Origin: Pseudomonadota bacterium
GTDB taxonomy: Bacteria > Desulfobacterota > Desulfarculia > Desulfarculales > Desulfarculaceae
Direction of reading: 5' to 3'
DNA: 64,000 nt
Assembly (NCBI GenBank): GCA_018896025.1
Contig: JAHIND010000010.1
Span: 62,001 to 126,000 of the forward strand
How positions within the stretch are numbered: the stretch's first letter is position 1; each line of letters opens with the position of its first letter. The position numbers and the translations under genes are program-made. Below, piece after piece: positions 57,151 through 64,000 of the stretch. The notes under the pieces were generated by a model that was not told where the DNA came from, did not search any database, and was given only the letters and a program-made list of their open reading frames with translations.

Positions 57151-58068
57151 ATGGATGCGGCCCGGCTGGCGCGAAGGGTCAACCTGCTGGGCCCCTGGCT
57201 GCGCCGGGTCATGGGCGGCCCCACCCTAAAGATAAGCCTGGACGCGGGTCTGGGATGCCCCCACCGCCCGAATGGGGTGGGCCCCGGCGGGTGTATCTAT
57301 TGCCCTCCCGGAGGCTCCGGCCAAGGCCGGGGCGGCTCGGTGAGCGCGCAGCTAAACCAGGGCCTGGCCCGCCTGCGCTCCCGGCGCGGCCCCACACCCC
57401 GCGCCCTGGCCTATTTCCAGGCCTACACCGCCACCAACGCCGCGCCCGAAACGCTGGAGCCCCTGTTCATGGCCGTGGCCCGCCACCCGGAGGTGGCCGG
57501 GATCATTGTGGCCACCCGGCCCGACTGCCTGCCTCCGGCCACCTGGGAACTCCTGGCCGAAATGGCCCGCCGCCGCCCCCTGTGGCTGGAGCTGGGCCTG
57601 CAAAGCGCCCATGACGCCACCCTGGCGCGCATCAACCGGGGGCACGACGTGGCCTGCTTCGATGCGGCCCTGGAACAGGCCAACCGGCGTGGGCTCAGGG
57701 TGGTGACCCATGTTATTCTGGGATTGCCCGGCGAAGAGGTAGAGCATACCAACGCCACCGCCCGCCATTTGGCTGGGCGCAAGGTGTGGGGGGTCAAGCT
57801 GCACAACCTCATGGTGCTGGCCGGAGCCCCCCTGGCCAAGGAGCACCGCGCCGGAGGGCTCCGCCTGTGGAGCCGGGAGGAATACGCCCAGGCGGCGGCG
57901 GCCTTCTTGGCCCGCCTGCCCCGCCGGGTGCTGGTGCACCGCCTGGCCGCCGACCCCGGCCCGGACCGCCTTTTGGCCCCGGAGTGGGCGGTGGGCAAGG
58001 ACGCGGTGCTCAGCGCCATCGCCCAGGCTTTGGAAGAGGCAAACCTGCACCAAGGAGACCTGGCATGA
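57151..58068 (+). CDS. radical SAM protein, YhcC/TIGR01212 family
   Basis: The 305-residue protein has the family N terminus and a cluster motif GCPHRPNGVGPGGCIYC (about residues 37-53, three Cys for [4Fe-4S]), then LWLELGLQSAHDATL and VVTHVILGLPGEE. The family is widespread; some members are linked to tRNA or cofactor modification but the reaction is not settled. The start at 57151 is 1 bp after the preceding gene. The stop overlaps ogt (ATGA). Confidence 0.85.
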   Translation: MDAARLARRVNLLGPWLRRVMGGPTLKISLDAGLGCPHRPNGVGPGGCIYCPPGGSGQGRGGSVSAQLNQGLARLRSRRGPTPRALAYFQAYTATNAAPETLEPLFMAVARHPEVAGIIVATRPDCLPPATWELLAEMARRRPLWLELGLQSAHDATLARINRGHDVACFDAALEQANRRGLRVVTHVILGLPGEEVEHTNATARHLAGRKVWGVKLHNLMVLAGAPLAKEHRAGGLRLWSREEYAQAAAAFLARLPRRVLVHRLAADPGPDRLLAPEWAVGKDAVLSAIAQALEEANLHQGDLA

Positions 58069-58580
58069 ACCAGCTCAAGCTTTTCACCCTGGAGACGCCC
58101 CTGGGCACCCTGCGCGGGGCCGTGGGGGCCCGGGGCCTAGTGGCCCTGACCATGCGCCAAGATGAGGGGCAATATTTGGAGCAGTTGCTGAAAAAGCGCG
58201 CCCCAGGGGCCGAGCGCAAACAAGTTGCCGCCAAATCCACCGAGCCGGGCCGACGGCTCGCGGCCTACTTCAAGAACCCCCAGGCCTCCCTGGAGGCGCC
58301 CTTGGACCTGGAGGGGCTCACCCCCTTCACCCAGGCGGTGCTCTTGGCCCTTTTGGACATACCCCCCGGCCAGACCCTTACCTATGGCCAGGTGGCCAAG
58401 ATCGTGGGCCGCCCCAAGGCCCCCCGGGCGGTGGGCCAGGCCCTGCACAACAACCCCCTACCCCTGTTTTTGCCCTGCCACCGGGTGATCGGCGCCAACG
58501 GCAGCCTCACCGGCTTCGGCTCGGGCCTGCCCAACAAGAAGGCGCTTTTGGCTTGGGAGAGCGGGGAAAACCCCTGGTAG
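58065..58580 (+). CDS. ogt: methylated-DNA-[protein]-cysteine S-methyltransferase
   Basis: A 171-residue suicide repair protein for O6-alkylguanine. The acceptor Cys138 sits in FLPCHRVIGANG; the helix-turn-helix region TLTYGQVAKIVGRPKAPRAVG and Asn hinge precede it. The N-terminal domain is the short bacterial form. The ATG at 58065 overlaps the previous stop and has AAGGAG upstream. Confidence 0.93.
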   Translation: MNQLKLFTLETPLGTLRGAVGARGLVALTMRQDEGQYLEQLLKKRAPGAERKQVAAKSTEPGRRLAAYFKNPQASLEAPLDLEGLTPFTQAVLLALLDIPPGQTLTYGQVAKIVGRPKAPRAVGQALHNNPLPLFLPCHRVIGANGSLTGFGSGLPNKKALLAWESGENPW

Positions 58581-58594
58581 CCGGCCATTGGGCG

Positions 58595-58625
58595 GCTGGC
58601 CGCTTAGCCCGCATATCTCATGAAA
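58595..58625. repeat. 31-bp inverted repeat, left copy
   Basis: GCTGGCCGCTTAGCC... is the exact reverse complement of 58846-58876, which spans the last codons and stop of the diguanylate cyclase gene. The two arms enclose 220 bp including the 123-bp repeat copy 3. Confidence 0.9.
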
Positions 58626-58713
58626 GCCGAGCGGCAGCGAATATCGAATAATTATTAATTCGGTCCTGATGAAAAATGGCTTGACCGTGCCTGGGGTAGC
58701 TTTTGCGCCTAGG

Positions 58714-58836
58714 CCCGGCACAGCCAGCCGGAGGCAGACAAGGCATCCGGCAAGTGAGGGCCGCAGGCGTAGCCTTTGCTACGTCGAGGCCCGAGTGCGG
58801 CCGGTAACGCAGTATGCCGCCGGCTGGCGCGGCCGG
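58714..58836. repeat. 123-bp palindromic repeat family, copy 3
   Basis: Same ends as copy 2 (CCCGGCACAGCCAGCC... GGCTGGCGCGGCCGG) and the same length. Its central stem is GCGTAGC/GCTACGT instead of GGCGTATT/AATACGCC, and its flanking arms GGAGGC/GCCGCC likewise changed together. This preserves pairing. Confidence 0.85.
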
Positions 58837-58845
58837 ACGCGCGGA

Positions 58846-58876
58846 TTTCATGAGATATGCGGGCTAAGCGGCCAGC
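58846..58876. repeat. 31-bp inverted repeat, right copy (overlaps the dgc stop)
   Basis: Perfect reverse complement of 58595-58625; bases 58864-58876 encode the C-terminal Leu-Ala-Ala-stop of the diguanylate cyclase. The left copy is thus an inverted duplicate of this gene end. Confidence 0.9.
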
Positions 58877-59658
58877 TCGGTGCGGTCGCCGCCCAGCTCC
58901 TTGGCGCGGTACAGGGCCTGATCGGCCATGCGCAGCAGTTCGTCCGCGTCGCCGGTATGGCCTTGGCTGCACACCACCCCGATGCTGGCCTTGAAGCCCA
59001 TCACCTGGCCGCCCACCACCAGGTTGGCCGAGGCCAGGGCCCGGCGAATCCGCTCCGCCAGCATGGCCGCGCTGTTCAGGTCGCTGTAAGGGGCCAGCAC
59101 CAGGAACTCATCGCCCCCGAAGCGGCCTACCACGTCCTCGCGGCGGATGCTGCCGCGGATGGTGGCCGCGCAGGCGGCCAGGGCACGGTCCCCGGCCAGG
59201 TGCCCCAAGCGGTCGTTTACCTGCTTGAAGTCGTCCATGTCTATGAGCAGCAGGGAAACCACGTAGCCGTGCCGGGTGGCCAGGGAAAGCTCCCGCTGGG
59301 CCATGTCCATGAAGTGGCGGCGGTTGTAGGTCTGGGTGAGGTCATCGGTGCGCGAAAGGCGCTCTATCTCCCGGCGGGACAGGTGCAACTCCAGCATCAC
59401 CCTGAAATTGCGGTGGGATAAGGGTAGTGCCACCGCCAAGGGAGCCAAAGTACTGGCCAGTAAGGCCGTCAGCAGCCCAGCGGCGGAGGTTGCCCCGATC
59501 AACAGGATGAAAACGGCGGACATCGCCCATGAAACCAAAACCGACATGGACGTCACGAAAAGGGTGGCTTTCACCACATCCCTTTTGCTTCTTATGTTCA
59601 TCCAGGCCTCGGCCTTGTCTTTTTCAACCTTCACGAGGCTTGTTTCTCCACGCTCCAA
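58864..59658 (-). CDS. membrane GGDEF diguanylate cyclase, paralogue 1
   Basis: A 264-residue protein with two membrane helices (about 33-75) and a GGDEF domain: GRFGGDEFLVLAP (about residue 180) with an RRED inhibitory site before it. No sensor domain other than the membrane part. The start used is a TTG at 59658; a GTG 27 bp or an ATG 57 bp downstream are alternatives. It is highly similar to the next gene upstream, 135 bp away, so the pair arose by tandem duplication. Confidence 0.88.
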   Translation of the reverse strand: MERGETSLVKVEKDKAEAWMNIRSKRDVVKATLFVTSMSVLVSWAMSAVFILLIGATSAAGLLTALLASTLAPLAVALPLSHRNFRVMLELHLSRREIERLSRTDDLTQTYNRRHFMDMAQRELSLATRHGYVVSLLLIDMDDFKQVNDRLGHLAGDRALAACAATIRGSIRREDVVGRFGGDEFLVLAPYSDLNSAAMLAERIRRALASANLVVGGQVMGFKASIGVVCSQGHTGDADELLRMADQALYRAKELGGDRTELAA

Positions 59659-59793
59659 GGGCGAAAAGGCGCTAACGACAGGGCTACTTTAGCATGTTTG
59701 GGCCTCTGGTAGCGAGATCGGGTGTAGCGGCCCGGTGGGAATTGGGGCGATGCGGGCTAGGCGGTCGGAATGAAAAAAAGGAGAAGGCCGGGG

Positions 59794-60564
59794 TTAGGCG
59801 GCAAGCTCGAAACGATCGCCACCCAATGCCTTGGCGCGGTACATGGCCTGATCTGCCCGACGCAGGAGAAGTTCGGCGCTATGGTCTTGGCCCTGGCTGC
59901 TAACCACTCCGATGCTGGCCTTTATACCCACCAACCGCGCCCCCACCACCAGATCGATGGAGGCCATAGCCTCACGCAGCCTTTGGGCCAGTTCGGCTCC
60001 GCTATTGAGGTCGCTGTGGGGGGCCAGCACCAAAAACTCGTCGCCCCCGAAGCGCCCCACCACGTCCTCTCCGCGTATGGCGCTACGTAGGGCGGCCGCG
60101 CAGGCGGCCAGGGCCTTGTCCCCCACCAGATGGCCCAGGCTATCGTTTACCTGCTTGAAGTCGTCCAGGTCGATGAGCAAAAGGGACACCGGGTAGCCGT
60201 GGCGCGCGGCCAGGGAAAGCTCCCGCCCGGCCACTTCCATGAAGTGGCGGCGATTGTATACTTGGGTCAGGTCGTCGGTGCGCGAAAGACGCTCTATCTC
60301 CAGGCGGGAGCGATTCACCTCAAGCACCAGCCTCAGGTTGCGTCCGGCAACCGGGATCGCCACCGCCAGGGGGGCCACGGTGCTGGCCAGGGCAGCCACA
60401 ATTATGGTGCTGGTCGTCAAGCCGCCGACCAGCATCATCACCACGCCAGTGATGAGCCAGGAAGCCACCAAGGAGACCACGGCCACCTTAACAGTGGTCC
60501 GGGTCACGTCCTTTTGGTCTTGGATCATCAACCGAGAATTGTATTTCCGGCCGCGGTCGATCAC
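59794..60564 (-). CDS. membrane GGDEF diguanylate cyclase, paralogue 2
   Basis: A 256-residue protein of the same plan: two membrane helices (about 22-65), then a GGDEF domain with GRFGGDEFLVLAP and an RGED inhibitory site. It differs from paralogue 1 mostly in the membrane region, so the two probably read different signals while making c-di-GMP. The GTG at 60564 has GAGGGG 9 bp upstream. Confidence 0.9.
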   Translation of the reverse strand: MIDRGRKYNSRLMIQDQKDVTRTTVKVAVVSLVASWLITGVVMMLVGGLTTSTIIVAALASTVAPLAVAIPVAGRNLRLVLEVNRSRLEIERLSRTDDLTQVYNRRHFMEVAGRELSLAARHGYPVSLLLIDLDDFKQVNDSLGHLVGDKALAACAAALRSAIRGEDVVGRFGGDEFLVLAPHSDLNSGAELAQRLREAMASIDLVVGARLVGIKASIGVVSSQGQDHSAELLLRRADQAMYRAKALGGDRFELAA

Positions 60565-60690
60565 CAGGTTCCCCTCTCATGGGCAGGCCAGGGCTAACGC
60601 CTCGCACGAACCTACTTAACATGTTTGGCGTTTGCCGACTCGCCGGGAAGCGGGCCTCACGAGCGTTTATAAGCTCCTACCGGCCTGGCC

Positions 60691-60724
60691 AAAAAAAGGG
60701 AGCCCCGCGTTTGCGAGGCTCCCC
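60691..60724 (-). terminator. terminator of the oadG-oadB operon
   Basis: On the minus strand GGGAGCC-CGC pairs with GCG-GGCTCCC (one mismatch), followed by TTTTTTT. Confidence 0.92.
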
Positions 60725-60747
60725 TTGGTTAGGCCGAATTGGCAGCT

Positions 60748-61941
60748 TTAGAAGTTGATGAACAGGCCCAGGAAGTAGCCGCCGGCCACCGCCGAGCCGA
60801 TGACGCCGGCCACGTTGGGGCCCATGGCGTGCATCAGCAGGAAGTTGCGCTTGTTGGCCTTTTGCCCCATGTGGTGCACGATGCGCGCGCTCATGGGCAC
60901 CGCCGACACTCCGGCCGCGCCCAGCATGGGGTTGAAGGGCTCCTTGCTGAACTTGGACATGATCTTGCCGAAGATCACGCCGGCCCCGGTGCCCACGCAG
61001 AAGGCGGCCAGGCCCAGGAACAGCACCAGCAGGGTGCGCGGGTCCATGACCCGGTCGGCGGGCATGGAGGCTCCGATGCCCAGCATCAAGAGGATGGTGA
61101 TGATGTTGATCAGCTCGTTCTGGGCGGTGTTGCTAAGGCGCTCCACCACACCGGACTCGCGGAACAGGTTGCCCAGCAAGAGGAAGCCCACCAGTGGGGC
61201 GCTCTTGGGGATGATCAGGATGATCAAGAGCATGGCCACGATGGGGAACAGGATGCGTTCAGCGCGGCTCACCGGGCGCAGGGTGGGCTTCATGTAGGTG
61301 GCCCGCTCGGCCTTGGAGGTCAGCAGCTTGATGATGGGCGGCTGGATGATGGCCACCATGGCCATGTAGGAATAAGCCGCCGTGGCGGTGATGCCCATGA
61401 TGTCCGGGGCCAGCAGGCCGGTGGTGTAAATGGTGGTGGGGCCGTCGGCGCCGCCGATGATGCCGATGGAGCAGGCCTCCTTGAGCGAAAAGCCCCAATC
61501 AGGCCAAATCAGACCCACGGCCAGGGCGCCCAGGAAGCTGGTGTAGATGCCCACCTGGGCCGCCGCTCCCAAAAGGAAAGCACGGGGGTTGGCGATGAGC
61601 GGGCTGAAGTCGGTGAGCGCCCCGATGCCGAAGAAGATGAACTGGGGCAGGATGGTCCAGGTATACAGGCCGTACTTCAGGATGATGCCCAACACACCGG
61701 CCATGCCCGGCTGCATCCCCGGTTCGGGCTGGGAGATCAGACCGGTGAGCGGAAGGTTGGCCAGGATCATGCCCGCGCCGATGGGCAACAGCTCGTAGGG
61801 CTCCCATTCCTTGAGAATGGCCAGGGTGATGAACCCCAGACCCACCAGGATCATGATTATGTGCGGAAGATCCAGGTTGCCGAAGCCCACCTGTATGCCC
61901 AAGATCTTGAGGACTCCCTCATGGTATGCGATCCAGCTCAT
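60748..61941 (-). CDS. oadB: sodium ion-translocating decarboxylase beta subunit
   Basis: The 397-residue integral membrane protein is the Na+ channel subunit of oxaloacetate/methylmalonyl-CoA/glutaconyl-CoA decarboxylases. Conserved motifs are GIIGGADGPTTIYT (substrate carboxylate and Na+ site), the Asn/Ser-rich GNLFRESG and AAGVSAVPMSARI. About eleven helices. The ATG at 61941 overlaps the stop of the small gamma gene by 3 bp. No alpha (carboxyltransferase) gene lies nearby; methylmalonyl-CoA epimerase at 7 kb makes a methylmalonyl-CoA decarboxylase a fair guess. Confidence 0.93.
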   Translation of the reverse strand: MSWIAYHEGVLKILGIQVGFGNLDLPHIIMILVGLGFITLAILKEWEPYELLPIGAGMILANLPLTGLISQPEPGMQPGMAGVLGIILKYGLYTWTILPQFIFFGIGALTDFSPLIANPRAFLLGAAAQVGIYTSFLGALAVGLIWPDWGFSLKEACSIGIIGGADGPTTIYTTGLLAPDIMGITATAAYSYMAMVAIIQPPIIKLLTSKAERATYMKPTLRPVSRAERILFPIVAMLLIILIIPKSAPLVGFLLLGNLFRESGVVERLSNTAQNELINIITILLMLGIGASMPADRVMDPRTLLVLFLGLAAFCVGTGAGVIFGKIMSKFSKEPFNPMLGAAGVSAVPMSARIVHHMGQKANKRNFLLMHAMGPNVAGVIGSAVAGGYFLGLFINF

Positions 61942-62117
61942 GACTTGGCCTCCCCCTGGGCGATGGCGGCGGCCTTTTTCCTGGCATCGCGCGCGGTGAA
62001 AATCTTGCCCATTAACGAGGTGGCCACGGCCAACAGCGACATGATTAAAAATACGACCAGGAGCCCGCTTCCCACGATGCGGAAAGCCTCCCCCCAGTCA
62101 ATCGGTGGTGGTTGCAT
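61938..62117 (-). CDS. oadG: OadG-type decarboxylase gamma subunit (small)
   Basis: A 59-residue protein: MQPPPIDWGEAFRIVG, one membrane helix (about 20-42, LLVVFLIMSLLAVATSL) and a short charged tail rich in Ala/Lys. This is the shape of OadG gamma subunits, which anchor the complex. The ATG at 62117 has GGGAG 11 bp upstream. Its stop overlaps the oadB start (ATGA). Small size explains why it is easily missed. Confidence 0.82.
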   Translation of the reverse strand: MQPPPIDWGEAFRIVGSGLLVVFLIMSLLAVATSLMGKIFTARDARKKAAAIAQGEAKS

Positions 62118-62259
62118 GATTTTTATATCTCCCTTTTGACCAACTGCGGCCTAAAATCCTGCTTACTATCGCTTGTGGCCGCCATTTGGCGGTCTCGGCT
62201 ATTTTGCGACTTGAATAATAGGAGGGGAAAGGGCCGCTGTCAAGGTTAGACCTTAAGCC

Positions 62260-64000
62260 TTAGTCGTCTGTATCGCTCTGCAAAACCGCTAAAAACGCCT
62301 TCTGGGGGATGGGCACGTTGCCCACCAGTTTCATGCGCTTTTTACCCGCCTTCTGCTTTTCCAACAGCTTGCGCTTGCGCGACACGTCGCCGCCGTAGCA
62401 CTTGGAGGTCACGTCCTTGCGGAAGGCGTTTACCGTGCTGCGGGCGATGATCTTGGCCCCGATGGCCCCCTGGATGGCGATCTTGAACTGCTGGCGGGGA
62501 ATGGTGTCCTTGAGCTTGTTGACCGCGTGCAGGGCTCTATGCCTGGCCTTCTCGGAGTGCACCAGCATGGACAGGGCGTCCACCTTTTCGCCGTTGACCA
62601 GGATGTCCAGGCGCACCAAATCGGATTTGCGGTAGCCGATCATCTCGTAGTCAAAGGAGCCGTAGCCTTGGGTCACGGTCTTGAGCTTGTCGTAGAAGTC
62701 GTAGATCACCTCGGCCAGGGGCAGGTCCACGCTCAGCTCCACCCGGCCGGGGTTGGGGTAGTTCAGGTTGGTGTTTTCGCCGCGCCGGTCCAGGCACAGG
62801 GGCATCACCGCCCCGATGTAGCGCTCGGGCATGAGGATGGAGGCCCTGACGAAAGGCTCCTCGCAATAGTCGATGGAGGCCGGGTCCGGGTAGTAGGCCG
62901 GGTTCTCGATCTCCAGCTCGGTGCCGTCGTGCAGGTATATCTGGTAGCGCACGCTGGGGGTGGTGAGGATCAGCGACAGGCCGAATTCCCGCTCCAGGCG
63001 CTCCTGGACCACCTCCAGGTGCAGCAGGCCCAAAAAGCCGCAGCGGAAGCCGAAGCCCAGGGCCTGGGAGGAGTCCTTTTGGTAGATGAGGCTGGCGTCG
63101 TTGAGCTTGAGCTTTTCCAGGGCGTCGGCCAGGTCGGGATAGTCGTCGGTGGCCACGGGGTAGATGGAGCTGAACACCACCGGCTTAGCCTCGCGGAAGC
63201 CGGGCAGAGGCTCGGCGGCCGGGGCGTCGGCATCGGTGATGGTGTCGCCTATGTTGGTGTCGGCCACGGTCTTGACCCCGGCCACGATGTAGCCCACCTG
63301 CCCGGCCCTGAGCTCGGTCTTGGCGATGCGCTTGAGCTGCATCACCCCCACTTCCTCCACCTTGTGGGTGGTCCCGCCGTGCATGAAGTGGATGCTGCGT
63401 CCCTGGCGCAGGGTGCCCTGCACCACCCGCACGAAGATGACGGTGCCCCGGTAGGGGTCGTACTGGGCGTCGAAGATGAGCGCCTGCAAGGGCGCGGCGG
63501 GGTCTCCGGTGGGCGGGGGAAGCCTCTTGACCACGGCTTCCAGCACCGCGGGCACGTTCTCGCCGGTCTTGGCCGACACCGCCACCGCCTCGTCGCCGTC
63601 CAGGCCCAGCTCGTCGCTTATCTGGCGGCGGGCCTCGTCCACGTCGGCGCTGATCAGGTCGATCTTGTTGATTACCGGCACCACCTCCAGGTCGTGCTCC
63701 AAGGCCATGTACAGGTTGGCCAGGGTCTGGGCCTCCACGCCCTGGGAGGCGTCCACCACCAAAAGCACCCCCTCGGCCGAGGAAAGGGCCCGGCTGACCT
63801 CGTAGGAGAAGTCCACGTGGCCTGGGGTGTCGATGAGGTTAAGCTCGTATTCCTCGCCGTCGGAGGCGATGTAAGGCAGGGTTATGGCCTGACTTTTAAT
63901 GGTGATGCCCCGTTCGCGCTCCAGATACAGGTTATCCAGGAGCTGGTCTTGGAAGTCCCGGTCACTAACCATCCCGCAAAGCTGGATGAGCCGGTCGGCC
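62260..64000 (-). CDS. lepA: translation elongation factor 4 (5' end beyond window)
   Basis: The GTPase that back-translocates ribosomes. The visible part starts inside the G domain (ADRLIQLCG just at the edge, then LERERGITIKSQ with switch I, DTPGHVDFSYEV with G3 and NKIDL with G4) and runs through domains II, III, V and the LepA-specific C-terminal domain (CYGGDVSRKRKLLEKQKAGK). About the first 15-20 residues, including the P-loop, lie past the right edge; an internal ATG at 63972 is not the start. Confidence 0.95.
   Translation of the reverse strand, partial: ADRLIQLCGMVSDRDFQDQLLDNLYLERERGITIKSQAITLPYIASDGEEYELNLIDTPGHVDFSYEVSRALSSAEGVLLVVDASQGVEAQTLANLYMALEHDLEVVPVINKIDLISADVDEARRQISDELGLDGDEAVAVSAKTGENVPAVLEAVVKRLPPPTGDPAAPLQALIFDAQYDPYRGTVIFVRVVQGTLRQGRSIHFMHGGTTHKVEEVGVMQLKRIAKTELRAGQVGYIVAGVKTVADTNIGDTITDADAPAAEPLPGFREAKPVVFSSIYPVATDDYPDLADALEKLKLNDASLIYQKDSSQALGFGFRCGFLGLLHLEVVQERLEREFGLSLILTTPSVRYQIYLHDGTELEIENPAYYPDPASIDYCEEPFVRASILMPERYIGAVMPLCLDRRGENTNLNYPNPGRVELSVDLPLAEVIYDFYDKLKTVTQGYGSFDYEMIGYRKSDLVRLDILVNGEKVDALSMLVHSEKARHRALHAVNKLKDTIPRQQFKIAIQGAIGAKIIARSTVNAFRKDVTSKCYGGDVSRKRKLLEKQKAGKKRMKLVGNVPIPQKAFLAVLQSDTDD

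Overview
The window is GC-rich (roughly two thirds G+C) chromosomal DNA with densely packed bacterial genes on both strands. Gene content points to an anaerobic deltaproteobacterium-type organism (Desulfobacterota; a Desulfarculus-like sulfate reducer is my best guess, by inference only). The indicators are a selenocysteine-containing SelD, a class III anaerobic ribonucleotide reductase operon, stand-alone NifU/NifS, beta-oxidation and methylmalonyl-CoA enzymes, a sodium-pump decarboxylase beta/gamma pair, a membrane pyrophosphatase, a TauE/SafE exporter, CarD, and several c-di-GMP proteins. No rRNA, tRNA, CRISPR array, transposase or integrase was found.

Layout: 1-4.4 kb holds the end of an HD-GYP protein, 3-hydroxybutyryl-CoA dehydrogenase, a methyltransferase, a cysteine hydrolase and a TIM-barrel isomerase. 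4.5-8.6 kb is a minus-strand block: methylmalonyl-CoA epimerase, nifU, nifS, and a pair of methyltransferases. 8.8-15.6 kb has purB, a lipoprotein, a large PAS/GGDEF sensor, a phasin-like protein and an AarF/UbiB kinase. 15.7-18.9 kb is a selenium-metabolism neighbourhood: a LysR regulator, a HAD-like protein, selD with an in-frame UGA, and an Fe-S domain protein. 19-22.4 kb carries UspA/TetR and a glycosyltransferase operon ending in a HicB/HicA-type toxin-antitoxin pair. 22.5-26.3 kb is nrdD-redoxin-nrdG behind a long structured leader. 26.3-27.7 kb is a single AT-rich gene with a C-terminal HEPN (ApeA-like) domain, the clearest horizontally acquired gene and a candidate phage-defence gene.

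27.7-36.7 kb has a HAD phosphatase, an amino-acid permease, lipB, a TauE/SafE exporter with a small membrane protein, a strongly expressed porin-like gene with a 215-nt structured leader, and a serine-biosynthesis pair. 36.9-58.6 kb is mostly housekeeping on the plus strand: DUF1844, htrA, ispE, spoVG, prs, rplY, pth, hppA, carD, rluD, coaE, rho, rpmE, DUF1385, prfA, prmC, murA, comEC, then (after a minus-strand MerR gene) a radical SAM gene and ogt. 58.6-64 kb is minus strand: two tandem diguanylate cyclase paralogues, oadB/oadG and lepA, which runs off the right edge.

Beyond genes, the window holds two families of dispersed palindromic repeats. One is a 123-bp element with covarying arms (three copies). 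The other is a compound double-hairpin element (two copies). A perfect 31-bp inverted repeat flanks one copy of the 123-bp element and overlaps the 3' end of a diguanylate cyclase gene. The most interesting points are the UGA-interrupted selD with its local stem-loop, the HEPN gene, the structured leaders of nrdD and the porin, and the repeat families.
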